DNA of 64,000 bases. It comes from Oreohelix idahoensis (taxonomy: Eukaryota; Mollusca; Gastropoda; Stylommatophora; Oreohelicidae). The DNA is taken from NCBI GenBank assembly GCA_024509875.1, contig JAMPIV010011354.1, forward strand, positions 62,001 to 126,000. The letters are read 5' to 3'. Made by a program: the position numbers and the translations under genes. Position 1 is the stretch's first letter. Every line of letters begins with the position of its first letter. Under the pieces are notes generated by a model. That model saw only the letters and a program-made list of their open reading frames with translations. It did no database searches and had not been told where the DNA came from. This document shows, in pieces, positions 55,006 to 64,000 of the stretch.

Positions 55006-55796
55006 ATATTAGCTTTCAGTTGATTATATAGTATCCAGCATTCAAACTTTCATTACAAACATGTTCATTTGCTTCAAGGAGTTGTAATCCTGTAGGGTGC
55101 ACATTTCTTTCACTAACAATACTTATTGTCTTATCAGTAATGTTAGTCCCAATTTTTCCAACCAAAGTTGCAATGTCTTCATGGTGTATTCTGGCCAGGG
55201 AACTAAAATAACGCACACTTCTTCCCAATATACTTCATGGTGTGGAATGTTTTAAAAAAAATAAATATTCCCGCGTCTGTTGCGTTTCAGTGGCAACATT
55301 TCTGGAATTTTCCCATTTATATTAAGCAGGTCAAGTATGCATGAATAAGTGTCTCCATTATATATTTAGCCAGGGAAACCTCATTGCTCATCATAGATAA
55401 AGCATCTGTGCTTTCGTGCCACTGTTTCTATACTTCTAAAGTAAAATGAAGAAAACAAAAATGACCACATGAGAATTTAGTGCCATCATCAGGGCATAAA
55501 GCAAAAAGAGCATAATATAATTATTTCCCGCCATATTTTGGTGGGTGACTTACTCATAATAGCCGATCAACTTAGGGTAAATTTTACATAAATATCATGG
55601 ATACGTGAAGAATAGCATGGACCTGTTAAAATGAAATGAACAAAGATGTACCAAGGCTAATGTCTTGACACGCAAGACTCTGTGATCTCATATGGTAATG
55701 GCCATTCAAAATGCTTCAACACAAAAGCTTTAAAGAATCGTTAGAGGTGTAAATATGCTGATGAGTATTAAGCCATACTTTTGAAAATAATTGATG
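55006..55796. other. No gene assigned
   Basis: Contains a 70-residue minus-strand open frame (55016-55228) without a motif I recognise. The rest is AT-rich with no repeat identified. Confidence 0.4.
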
Positions 55797-55860
55797 CGCC
55801 CTAATATAACCAACTAGGTTGAACGGGACGCGCCTCGCCAAAACAGTATTTTAACCAAAA
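55797..55860 (+). repeat. Short interspersed repeat R, copy 3
   Basis: GCGCCCTAATATAACCAACT, then GGGACGCGCCTCGCCAAAA, as in the copies at 18032 and 43154. This copy lacks the first part. Confidence 0.65.
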
Positions 55861-56345
55861 AAAATCACTAGCAGAATTTATATTTTAATTAAACAAGTAA
55901 TGAACAAACACAAGTTGAAAGGATCAACTGTTATTATTTATAAAAAAATTCACTAAGAGCAGAAAATTAAGTTTCATACAATTTAGTGCATAGAATAAAA
56001 CAGGTAAGCCAGTTATCATTTATCAGTAATTCGTCATAACTATAATAATTTAGAAAATATTAAATTGCGAATTCAGATTATTGTCAGAATAATAGTTTTA
56101 CTTAAAAGTATACCGAGTGAACTCAACTCCAGAAATGTTATTGACACAAAAATGAAATCTTACATGACCTGTTGAAGTAAGGTATTTAAACTTCAAAAAT
56201 ACATTTTACTGTATTCACACTAATGACATTAATATATACTTTTGTTGTATATTGTTGCAAAATTATATGTATTGTAATCACATTATATTTAGTTATTTCA
56301 TTGTAATTTGATATATTTCTTGCTTAAACTCTCTAATATTGCTGG
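55861..56345. other. No feature recognised
   Basis: AT-rich DNA. 56255-56320 weakly resembles the direct repeats at 53162 and 54605. Confidence 0.45.
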
Positions 56346-56800
56346 TATGGCATTGACTTCTCATCATCACCATCATTAACAGTTGTCGCCCGGATGTTGC
56401 TGGGGGTCAAAAGGGGAGCAAAGAATAAAGACACTGTAACCTGCAGGTTGTTGTCTGCAGGTGGGAAATGGTTCTGTGTTGGATGTAAAGGTGCTTTGGG
56501 ATAGCCAGCATTTTAGCCCTGCACATTTGAACAGTAACCCCCCCCCCCCCCCCCCTTCCCCAAGGAATGCACAGTATGGTGCCCCTCTTTCCCCACTGCT
56601 AACCTGACAGCAGATGTCAGGATTCTTTAAATGAATACTCAGCCAGGACAGAAACTCATAACTCCAACTCAAGTTGCAGAAATGCCACAGGAACACCATA
56701 GATCTATCTACACTATAGATAATTCCAAAGCAGCCCACTTGGCACTGGTTGTGAAAGAGTGACAAACTTGGTAGCCCTAGTTAAACAACATGAAGTTATG
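56346..56800 (+). other. Possible LINE 5'-region fragment, with poly(C)
   Basis: 56395-56440 resembles 21345-21395 (AAAGGGGAGCAAA, then ACACTGTA). An 18-base C run lies at 56538-56555. The rest has no recognised feature. It could overlap the 3' untranslated region of the IAP gene just upstream on the minus strand. Confidence 0.3.
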
Positions 56801-56903
56801 TTACTGTTCTTTGCTCCTCTTCTGAGGATCAGCAACACACGGGCAACAACTGTTGATGATGGTAATGATGAACTGCCATGACGTTCCAGCAATATTGGAG
56901 AGT

Positions 56904-57217
56904 TTAAGCAAGAAATATATTAGCAGTGCCAATGATAATTTTTTCACACAGTATACAGCGAGAGACTTTATCAGCGCACTCCTGGCAAGCTGCAACATGT
57001 CCACAAGGCAGAAAGATGCAGCTGACTGGTTTATAACGACAAGCTCGACAGGTAGTGCGTTCAGCTAGGAGTGTGTGTTCTCTTTCCACCACTCGAAGCT
57101 CTTCAGTTAGATTCAGTGACGCAGCCTCTTGTTTGTGATCTGTTTGTGCAGTAGCTTTTTCAGAAGAACTTGGTTCTTTAACAAAATTATTTACCTTATG
57201 CGCAACAGTGATTGTTC
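56904..57217 (-). CDS. Last coding exon of an IAP-family gene (RING finger)
   Basis: On the minus strand a good 3' splice acceptor (TTCACTTCTTTACAG, polypyrimidine plus CAG) ends at 57218. The exon then runs, with a split first codon, for 103 codons to TAA at 56904-56906. The last 50 residues are a C3HC4 RING: C-R-A-C, then FLPCGHVAAC, C-A-D-K, and C-I-L-C, ending GTANIFLA. This is the C-terminal RING of inhibitor-of-apoptosis proteins (usual end I.GT...FLS). The RING is an E3 ubiquitin ligase acting on caspases and on the IAP itself. The preceding 50 residues are a Ser/Glu-rich linker with LTEELRVVEREH. BIR-domain exons should lie further up the minus strand; none is recognisable in the LINE-filled sequence within this window. 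It could be a pseudogene fragment, but the intact acceptor, frame and stop argue against that. Confidence 0.82.
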
Positions 57218-57261
57218 CTGTAAAGAAGTGAATAAAAAAATTTAAGAAAATTAACCATCGA

Positions 57262-57388
57262 ACTTAGATTTTGCAGATGACTTGGCTCTTCTGTCCCATA
57301 ACCATAAAATAAAAGACAAAATGAAAATACTCGATGAGACGTCACAACAAATGGGTCTGAAAATACAAAAGGAAAAGACAAGATAATG
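57262..57388 (+). mobile_element. LINE family X fragment (active-site region)
   Basis: Encodes LDFADDLALLSHNHK and KMKILDETSQQMGLKI, matching 41620-41760. It lies in the intron before the IAP exon. Confidence 0.75.
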
Positions 57389-57504
57389 AGTTGTTATTGT
57401 TGCTTTTGATCCAGTGGCATTTGGGCTCTTGCCCTTCAGCCCAATGCCATGTAGTGATAACTTCATGTTTTCGCAAGTTGTATTGTTTCAACACCCAGAC
57501 AATC

Positions 57505-58240
57505 CCAAGAAGCAGTAAATAATTTGTGTCATCTCTTGGTTAAAATAGGTCTCCAAATAAATGCCTCTAAAACTAAAGCTATGAACTTTTCTAAGACCTT
57601 TGATATCATCTTGAACGGGGAAAAACTACAGAAAGTTGAAAGTTTCAATTATTTAGGCAGTAAAATGACTCAGGATGGTGACACAACAAGAGAAATTCAT
57701 ACTAGAATTGCTTTGGCAGCTAGCGCCTTCAATAGATTATCTAACATTTGGAAATTACGATCATTGAATATACATACCAAGCTTCGTCTGTTTAATTCAA
57801 ATGTTATCTCAGTGTTAACATACGGCTGTGAGAGTTGGAAAATAACAAAATCATTGGAGAACAAGCTGAATACATTCGAGAACAAATGTCTTAGAAAACT
57901 CATGAACATCAGTTGGAAAGAATTCAAGACTAATCGACAAATAAGAGAAGACTCTAGGCAGAAATATGTCTCCGACTATATAAGGAAAAGACGATGGTCA
58001 TATATCGGTCATGTCCTACGAATGCAAAACAACAGAATACCACTACAGGCGCTCACTTGGGTTCCTGAGGGTAAGAGGAAAAAAGGAAGACCAAAAGAAA
58101 CACTCAGAAGAACAATAATAAGAGAAGGAAGAACGTTGGGCCTAAATAATGTGCAAGAGCTAAGAGGAGTGGCGTCACAACGAACAACCTGGAGAGCACT
58201 GGTTTCTGCCTTATGCGCCGTGTTTGGTGCTTAAAGAATT
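57505..58240 (+). mobile_element. LINE family Y 3' end, open frame
   Basis: A 236-residue open frame (57524-58234) covers the region after the RT active site: LQINASKTKAMNF, FNYLGSKMTQDGD, VLTYGCESWKITK, RRWSYIGHVLRM, VPEGKRKKGRPKETLRRTII, then the stop. The palm catalytic core and the endonuclease are missing. The 3' end has a (TTA)n tail (58239-58259). It abuts LINE W tail to tail. Confidence 0.85.
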
Positions 58241-58260
58241 TATTATTATTATTATTATCA
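58239..58260. repeat. (TTA)n tract between two LINE tails
   Basis: Seven TTA/ATT units. Read plus it is the tail of LINE Y; read minus, (ATA)n is the tail of LINE W. Confidence 0.85.
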
Positions 58261-58261
58261 T

Positions 58262-59083
58262 TGTTTCTCCATACAAAGTGTTCCACTTATCTGGCCTCGG
58301 AGGAGGTAGCGTTTTCACTTTTGGGCACTCAAAGAGGTGGTGGTCAACTGTTTCATAGGGGTAGTTACATAGCTGACACCCTGGAGAGTGTTGTGATTGG
58401 ATTCTGTTCAAGTGAATGTTGAGTTCTGACCTGAAAAATGGTGCTCTGATCCCTCCCTGTAAGATGGTCGATGTTGTCATTAGGATCAGGACCGGCCATA
58501 TGTCACTAAACCTCTCTCCCGGTGTTTCCCATGGCTCAAAGTTTCTTTGTTGTTCGTATGAGTGTTTTGGCTGTTTGAAGAGCTGTTGCTGTGAGTGGTT
58601 GTTCTTGTCTTGATCCCTTCTTTGCTAATCTGTCTCTCTGCCATTACCTGGTGTATTTGAGTGACCAGGGATCCACTGCATAAATATTCTGATGCCACTG
58701 GAAGCGATAAACTGATCAGCATCCAGGATTAATTTGGCCAGTTCTACAGTATCCACTGCCTACCAAAGCTCAAAGGGCAGAAACTGAGTCAGTAAAAATG
58801 ATGATGTTTTGAGCCTTTGAGGGAAAGGCACCGGATACAATCTTCAGATGGTATATGGCTGTTTCCAGTGCAATGATTTCAACTTCATAGTTGGAGCTAA
58901 ACTCCCCACATGCATCAAACAGCTCATCGGAGGATCCATCTGGATAACATCTGTAGACACCATAACCTGCTTTGATAGTGGCCTTAAATGCAGATTCGTC
59001 TGTATAGACATGCAGCCAGCACTCATAAGACTGACTGGGTCGGAGTGTTTGGTTGTTCCATCTACTAATTTTATTTGTACTTC
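58262..59083 (-). pseudogene. LINE family W, RNase H and C-terminal part
   Basis: On the minus strand: RNase H with LHVYTDESAF (first Asp), YEVEIIALETAIYHL (Glu) and IIIFTDSVSAL (Asp), then after breaks a C-X2-C...H-X4-C segment (PGCQLCNYPYETVDHHLFEC). RNase H after RT places it in the I/R1/Tad-like group rather than with the other LINEs here. The frame differs by one base from the upstream part, so it is a pseudogene. It is interrupted by LINE V. Confidence 0.8.
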
Positions 59084-59095
59084 TGGTGTTTTTAA
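59084..59095. repeat. 12-bp target duplication TGGTGTTTTTAA, left
   Basis: Identical to 60696-60707. The pair flanks LINE V inside LINE W. Confidence 0.92.
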
Positions 59096-59111
59096 TTTCT
59101 GGTGTCAAGAA

Positions 59112-60692
59112 ATGTATACGGAAATAAACAAAGCGGCAGATAACAACGTCATGAATGAAGCGGAACGTGAACCAGAACCTACCATAGAGGAAGTCCGGAA
59201 TGCAATCAAACACTTAAAAAGTGGAAAATCTCCTGGTTGTGATGAAATAACAGCTGAAATGATACAGGCAGGAAGAGAAGGCAGCGCTCGTATATACCAT
59301 GCATTATGCTGCAAGATCTGGCAAAGCGGAATTTGGCCCAAGGAATGGAAAAGATCAATTTACATACTCTTGCCAAAAAAGGGCAACCTGAAACTGTGCA
59401 CAAACTACAGAACTATAGCTCTTATAAGCCATGCCAGCAAAATACTTTTACAAATCATAATGAAAAGGATGCAACAAAAGCTAGAAACAGAAATAAATGA
59501 AGTACAGGCGGGTTTTCGACCAGGTAGAGGCACTAGGGATCATATATTCAACATGAGGATCATCATAGAAAAGTGTAGAGAATTCAACGTTGACCTACAT
59601 ACTTGTTTCATTGATTACACAAAAGCTTTCGATTGTGTACAACATCAGCAGTTATGGGCTATTATGAAAAATATGGGATTTCCAAACCACCTTATACAAC
59701 TCATCGCACTGCTGTACCAAGAACAACAGGCAGTCGTAAGAATAGAGGGGGAAACATCAGAATGGTTTGAAGTACAGAAAGGAGTAAGACAAGGCTGTAC
59801 CCTTTCCCCTTACCTGTTTAACATTTATGCCGAGAATATCATGAGAAACGTAAGAGATGACCAAGAACACACAGAGTTTGACTCATTTAACATCGGCGGG
59901 TACCAGATCCCGGAAATCAGATATGCTGACGACACAGTCCTCCTATCGACCAACCCAGAAGGACTTGAACAATTACTTCTGTCCACCAAAAAACACAGCG
60001 AGGCCCAGAATCTATACCTAAACACCAAGAAGACCAAAGTATTGACAACAGACAAAGTAAAGACCAAACCAGAAATTGAAATTGATAACGAAGAACTGGA
60101 AAGTGTCAATGAATTCGAATACTTAGGATCAATCATTAACAGCTCTGGCGACTGTGCAGTAGAAATTAAAAGAAGACTTGCAATTGCTTCACATAAGCTA
60201 ATACAGATGAAAAACCTATGGCAAGGCACAAGCAAAGAAACAAAGTTACAACTGATCAGAGCATGTATATTCCCAGTAGCAACATACGGCTGCGAGACTT
60301 GGACACTCAATAAAACAGTTGCAAAAAAGATTACATCATTCGAAATGAAATGCTACAGAAGGATGTTGAGAATACCCTGGACAGAAAAAAAGACCAACAG
60401 AGAAGTACTGCACTCACTAAATGTACAGGAACATTGGCTCCTAAATACCATCGCAATAAGGAAGCTGAAATTTTTCGGTCATATAAAAAGACATAATAGT
60501 CTGGAAAAAACAGTGATGGAAGGCATGGTCCCTGGAAAAAGGGGAAGGGGTCGACCTAGACGACGGTGGACCCAGGACATCACAGAGAGTCTGAACTTGT
60601 CTTTGGCTGACGCAGGTCGACTTGCCCAGAATCGTGATGCGTTCAGAGCAGCTGTAATGGAGACAACGTTCTGGAAAGAATACGTCACATGA
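59112..60692 (+). CDS. LINE family V reverse transcriptase, open frame, 5'-truncated
   Basis: The insertion spans 59096-60695. From the first in-frame LINE ATG (59112) the frame runs 526 residues; an upstream extension to 58848 is antisense of LINE W and not real. RT blocks: SGKSPGCDEITAEMIQ; LPKKGNLKLCTNYRTIALIS; EVQAGFRPGRGTRD; CFIDYTKAFDCV; GVRQGCTLSPYLF; IRYADDTVLLS (active site); FEYLGSIINSSGD. The C-terminal tail has VATYGCETWTLNK, RKLKFFGHIKRH and [12 protein letters not shown]. No break is seen. Endonuclease and ORF1 are missing. The 3' end is a short ATGATGATG tail rather than poly(A). An intact RT and perfect 12-bp duplications indicate a recent insertion. Confidence 0.9.
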   Translation: MYTEINKAADNNVMNEAEREPEPTIEEVRNAIKHLKSGKSPGCDEITAEMIQAGREGSARIYHALCCKIWQSGIWPKEWKRSIYILLPKKGNLKLCTNYRTIALISHASKILLQIIMKRMQQKLETEINEVQAGFRPGRGTRDHIFNMRIIIEKCREFNVDLHTCFIDYTKAFDCVQHQQLWAIMKNMGFPNHLIQLIALLYQEQQAVVRIEGETSEWFEVQKGVRQGCTLSPYLFNIYAENIMRNVRDDQEHTEFDSFNIGGYQIPEIRYADDTVLLSTNPEGLEQLLLSTKKHSEAQNLYLNTKKTKVLTTDKVKTKPEIEIDNEELESVNEFEYLGSIINSSGDCAVEIKRRLAIASHKLIQMKNLWQGTSKETKLQLIRACIFPVATYGCETWTLNKTVAKKITSFEMKCYRRMLRIPWTEKKTNREVLHSLNVQEHWLLNTIAIRKLKFFGHIKRHNSLEKTVMEGMVPGKRGRGRPRRRWTQDITESLNLSLADAGRLAQNRDAFRAAVMETTFWKEYVT

Positions 60693-60695
60693 TGA

Positions 60696-60707
60696 TGGTG
60701 TTTTTAA
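60696..60707. repeat. 12-bp target duplication TGGTGTTTTTAA, right
   Basis: Identical to 59084-59095. Confidence 0.92.
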
Positions 60708-61590
60708 GCGGGTATGTGGTGGTAAATTCTTTACTACTTTCTGTATATCTTGTCTTCTTTCTGGGAGGTGGTATCTATCATGAATTTCATGGACGTGGTG
60801 AAAGACCGACTTGTATTTTGTTCTTTGCTTGTGTTTTATTCTTTGCATGTGTTCCCAGTTTTCTACAAGGTATCTATTGGGGTGATTGTGGTTCATTCTC
60901 TTACATCTTTCAAGAACGTCTAAAGCAGCTTTATCACTCCACAACCCAAGAGGTTCCACATCAGTGTATATATCACATGCAGCAGTTGGAGTTGATCTCA
61001 TAGCTCCACTAAATAGTTGAAGGGCATTGCTATGCACTCTGTCAAGAGAGTCTAGGTTTGTCTTGGAGCAGGTTGTAAGCATTGAGTTGTTGTATTCTAT
61101 CACAGAACGGACATAGCCAAGGTACTAGCCTCTCAAAGTATCCTCTTCAACAGTTGCAATTGCCTCAGTGCTTTGTTCTTTATATTCTCAATATGGTTCT
61201 TGAGGTTGATCTGCTGATCAAGTGTGACTCCAAGATATGTGGGATGTTCTTCTTTTGCCACTTGGTGTTTGTCTAGCCACAGGTTGATATTCTTCTTGGC
61301 TACTTTATGGCTTTTGGTAAAGATAGTGTACACAGTCTTTGTATAGTTAACCTTTAGTTTCCATGTTTGGCAGTACTCATGCAGTCTTCTAAGTTCTCTG
61401 TTTAGTCTCTAAGCTCCACTTTGAACATTCTCACGACTCTGCCATATTGCCAGCTTTTTCGGTTTTGATCTGGTCAGCTAAGTCATTGATATAGATGAGA
61501 AATAGAGTGCAGCTTAATGATGAGCCTTGTGGTAAGCCTTCCTCTAAGACGTCTTTAGATAAGATTGCATCGTTTATTTTTGTGGTAGGG
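60708..61590 (-). pseudogene. LINE family W, RT part
   Basis: On the minus strand: RT motif LPQGSSLSCTLFLIYINDLA (about 61540-61490), then after breaks HPTYLGVTLDQQINLKNHIE and the thumb region (STPTAACDIYTDVEPLGLWS, 60960-60890). The YADD region is degraded or lost between. Joined across LINE V to 58262-59083. Confidence 0.8.
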
Positions 61591-61594
61591 ATGG

Positions 61595-62175
61595 ACATTG
61601 ATATCAAAATAAGAGTTCAAAAGACAAGAGGATCTTTCATTGCATTGGGAAACAACTGGAGATCAAGAGAAGTCAAGTCAGACACGGATATAAGAGTCTT
61701 CAGCTCAGGTGTCAAGTCCGTCCTTTTGTCTAGCCATGAAACATGAAGAACAACAAAAAGAGCAACAACAAAATTACAGACATTCATGAGTGGATGCGTG
61801 GTAGAATAGTGGTTGGAATGGTGGTTGGAATGGTGGTTGGAATGGTGTGACAGGGTCACCAGTGTGGAACTGATGACAAGAACTAGGCAAGTGCCAGTGG
61901 AACAAGAAATGAGAAGATGCTGGCGATAGATAGGACACACATGGGGGAAACCTGTTGATATCATTTTGGGCAGTCCTTGTTCTGGAATCCCAGGAAAAGA
62001 GAGGCAGAGGTAGACCAATAAAAAAAAAAACATGGAGAGGAGAACTGGAGACAGATGTGAAAGTGATGAGGAAAACTTGGGACTTGAGCTGATGGCATGG
62101 GACAGGAGGACTTGGCATGTTTGTTGAAGGACTATGCTCCTTGGGGAGCTAAAGGGTATTGAATCTTCGTACTTA
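61595..62175 (+). mobile_element. LINE family X 3' end
   Basis: Decayed X tail: IKIRVQKTRGSFIALGNNWR, then GGACACACATGGGGGAAACC, AAAGAGAGGCAGAGGTAGAC and GGGAGCTAAAGGGTATTGAA, then a poly(A)-like run. A 12-bp repeat (GGTTGGAATGGT, three copies) lies near 61811-61846. Confidence 0.8.
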
Positions 62176-62273
62176 AAAAAAAAAAAAAAAGAAAATCAAA
62201 GACAAAATGATGGAGTTGACTATTTTATGGAAGAAGAAAGTTGTTAATGTTTTTGTTTTAACTGTTTCTTAAG

Positions 62274-62520
62274 GAGCATGGGAGATCAAGTGGTAGAGTG
62301 ATTGCTTCTCATGGAAAAGTGACTGGGTTTGAAACCTGGTAGTGCCATACTCCAATCTATCTAGCTATAAATAGGACTCTACTCTTGAGTTAGGGAAGGC
62401 AAGGGGAATGAGGAAAGGAACTTGTCACTCAAAGCTGAGATTTTGTAAAGTGAAGTCTCTAACACTTCATCCCTCTACAGCAGCATCTGTTGTGTGACTA
62501 CCCTTACATTTTTTCATAAG
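62274..62520 (+). mobile_element. tRNA-derived SINE, second family
   Basis: A box TGGTAGAGTG (62291-62300) and B box GGTTTGAAACC (62326-62336), followed by a body with TGAGTTAGGGAAGGCAA and GTGAAGTCTCTAACACTTCA. The body is also found, amplified, in the foldback element at 53328-54594. Confidence 0.75.
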
Positions 62521-62587
62521 CACGGGGCTGCCATAGCAATTAGTCCCTTTGCCAAAAGCCTACACCAAACCAATTTGCAGCAGTGAT

Positions 62588-62595
62588 TCTGTTGC
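62588..62595. repeat. 8-bp target duplication TCTGTTGC, left
   Basis: Matches TCTGTAGC at 62778-62785 in seven of eight bases. Confidence 0.8.
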
Positions 62596-62777
62596 CAGTG
62601 GCGTACTAAGGGGAGTGCGATCCGCCCCAGGTGACAGCCAGGAAGTGGGTGCCACCGGACACTATTATGATAGTACTTACTGTTTAAAATGTACTTGTAC
62701 GTGTGTTTTTTTTATGGGGGAAGGGGTGCCAAAGTTAGGATCCGCCCCAGGTGCTAAACACTTTAGGGACGCCTCTG
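62596..62777. mobile_element. hAT-type MITE, 182 bp
   Basis: Ends are CAGTGGCGTACTAAGG and CTTTAGGGACGCCTCTG (imperfect inverted pair), with an 8-bp target duplication. GATCCGCCCCAGGTG occurs near both ends, in the same orientation. The ends resemble those of the MITE at 18417, so one transposase may have moved both. Confidence 0.85.
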
Positions 62778-62785
62778 TCTGTAGC

Positions 62786-63094
62786 AACTACTGTTATGCA
62801 ATGGTGTAGCCAGTCACATGCACAACCTCTCGTTAGTCAATTCTTATGAAGTGCATCAGGGTGCAGAGTTGTCTTTGTCTTCTGAGAGACACTGGGAACT
62901 ATTTGGGATTACTAACATTGTATCAAAATAATTTACACTGGAAATTGTATTATAGAAGGTGCATGTAATTATCATTTTGCTAAACGTTTTGCTATGAACG
63001 TAAAATTATGTGTATTTTTCTACTTGAAAGAAACATCTGAAATATTTTTTTAAATTAAAAGGTGTGTATCATATTATTTCATTGAGGAACCTTT
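62786..63094. other. No feature recognised
   Basis: AT-rich DNA between a MITE and a LINE tail. Confidence 0.5.
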
Positions 63095-63360
63095 AGAAGA
63101 ACAAGACAAACACCAGTGGAACAAGACATGTGGAGTGGACGTTGGCATTATTAAGGTCACACACTGAAAAAAAATAAATAAACCAGATGATAGCACTACA
63201 AGGCAGTTCCTATTCTGGAATCCTCAGGGTAAGAGATATAGAGGACACCAAAAAACATATGGAGAGAAAGTTATGGTGATGGACATCAAACGGATAAATA
63301 AGTCAGGGAAAGACCGTGAATAGATGGCACAGAGCAGAAAGGCTTGAAGGTTTTTTGTTG
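63095..63360 (+). mobile_element. LINE family X 3' fragment, decayed
   Basis: AAGACAAACACCAGTGGAAC, then GCACTACAAGGCAGTTCCTA and TTCTGGAATCCTCAGGGTAA match the X tail with many changes. Confidence 0.7.
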
Positions 63361-63559
63361 ATGCCCCACATAAGCTTACAGGTAATAATGATGACCATAT
63401 TATCTATGCTTAAATAATTCTGTTTTAAAATGAATTCTTTCGTTATTGTCTGATCTTTAAGTTTTACTTTCATTTCAAAGGTCAACCACCAAAACTGGCG
63501 AGTCTTTCGAGCAGCTCATTCATTCTTCACAATTCGGCTGAGGTAACATCTATATTACA

Positions 63560-63748
63560 AGTACAGGATTGGTCCAACAGATCTCTGCTCGGTGGCACCA
63601 GCCCCATGACAGTCAAACATCTGCTCCAGTCCTGCCCAACTTACAGCAGTGAATGGAGTGGCATATGGCAACAACCCCCTTCTCTCCTCGAGAAACTGTT
63701 TGGAGATGCCAGGAACCGTGAGCTGACTACTGCCTTTATTAGTCATTA
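63560..63748 (+). pseudogene. LINE C-terminal fragment (family Q)
   Basis: The plus frame encodes MTVKHLLQSCPTYSSEWSG, then SLLEKLFGDARNRELTTAFI and a stop. It fits the extreme C-terminus of jockey/I-type LINEs (T..H.L..CP...W, then L..KL.G...L..TA.FI). The tandem array that follows is built from its last codons and 3' flank. Confidence 0.7.
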
Positions 63749-64000
63749 ACGTAGAAGTCTGAGGGTGAACGTGATGTCAGGAACCTTGAGCTGACTAATG
63801 CCTTTATTAAAGTCATCAATGTAGAAGTCTGAGGGTGAATGAGATGTCAGGAACCTTGAGCTGACTACTGCCTTTATTAGAGTCATTAATGTAGAAGTCT
63901 GAGGGCTAACAAGATGTCAGGAACCTTGAGCTGACTACTGCCTTTATTAGAGTCATTAATGTAGAAGTCTGAGGGCGAACGAGATGTCAGAAACCTTGAG
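63711..64000 (+). repeat. 70-bp tandem array derived from a LINE end, open at window edge
   Basis: AGGAACC-type unit starts at 63711, 63779, 63849, 63919 and 63989 (68, then 70, 70, 70). Each unit holds TTGAGCTGACTACTGCCTTT and GTAGAAGTCTGAGGG. The first unit is the coding end of the LINE, so the array grew from its 3' end. Confidence 0.93.

Noticed and set aside
58848..59111. N-terminal 88 residues of the open frame leading into LINE V
   Set aside because: This part is antisense to the RNase H of LINE W and outside the 12-bp target duplications, so it is not LINE V protein.

Overview
This window is a repeat-dense stretch of an invertebrate nuclear genome. There are no operons or bacterial signals. 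What it holds is LTR retrotransposons, several families of APE-type LINEs, tRNA-derived SINEs, hAT-type DNA transposon remnants and MITEs, foldback elements, minisatellites, and one recognisable host exon (the C-terminal RING exon of an IAP-family gene). The LINE 3' ends and gag types look to me most like those of molluscs or other lophotrochozoans, but the sequence does not settle the species.

Layout. 1-3.6 kb: 3' part of an LTR element with a candidate long LTR. 3.6-5.8 kb: unassigned. 5,821-14,992: a complete Ty3/gypsy-type element with 2.2-kb LTRs, a 5-bp target duplication (CTCAT) and one uninterrupted Gag-Pol frame. 15-20 kb: an older related LTR piece, LINE fragments, a hAT MITE with an 8-bp target duplication, a (TA)n tract and the end of a Tigger-like transposon. 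21,608-39,488: a second Ty3/gypsy family on the minus strand, present as a tandem dimer (LTR-internal-LTR-internal-LTR) with a single 5-bp target duplication (GTTGC) around the whole array, inserted near the 5' end of a LINE that resumes at 39,494. 39.5-48.8 kb: that LINE, hAT transposase remnants and nested LINE pieces. 48.8-52.7 kb: a 76-bp minisatellite split by a LINE with an open RT frame, then a 262-bp-arm palindrome and a SINE. 53.3-54.6 kb: a 1.27-kb foldback element with an 8-bp target duplication. 56.9-57.2 kb: IAP RING exon. 57.3-62.2 kb: LINE fragments, including an open LINE nested inside another with a 12-bp target duplication. 62.3-64 kb: SINE, hAT MITE, LINE tails, and a 70-bp tandem array running off the window.

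The main observation is that both LTR families have the pol order protease-integrase-reverse transcriptase-RNase H. Integrase lies before RT, as in Ty1/copia elements, yet the RT, integrase and GPY/F module are of Ty3/gypsy type. This is the Gmr1-type arrangement. Both Gags start with a long heptad-like coiled coil and carry a SCAN-like helical capsid segment. One element is structurally intact, and the tandem pair looks very young (LTRs differ at only a few positions), so this unusual lineage appears recently active here.
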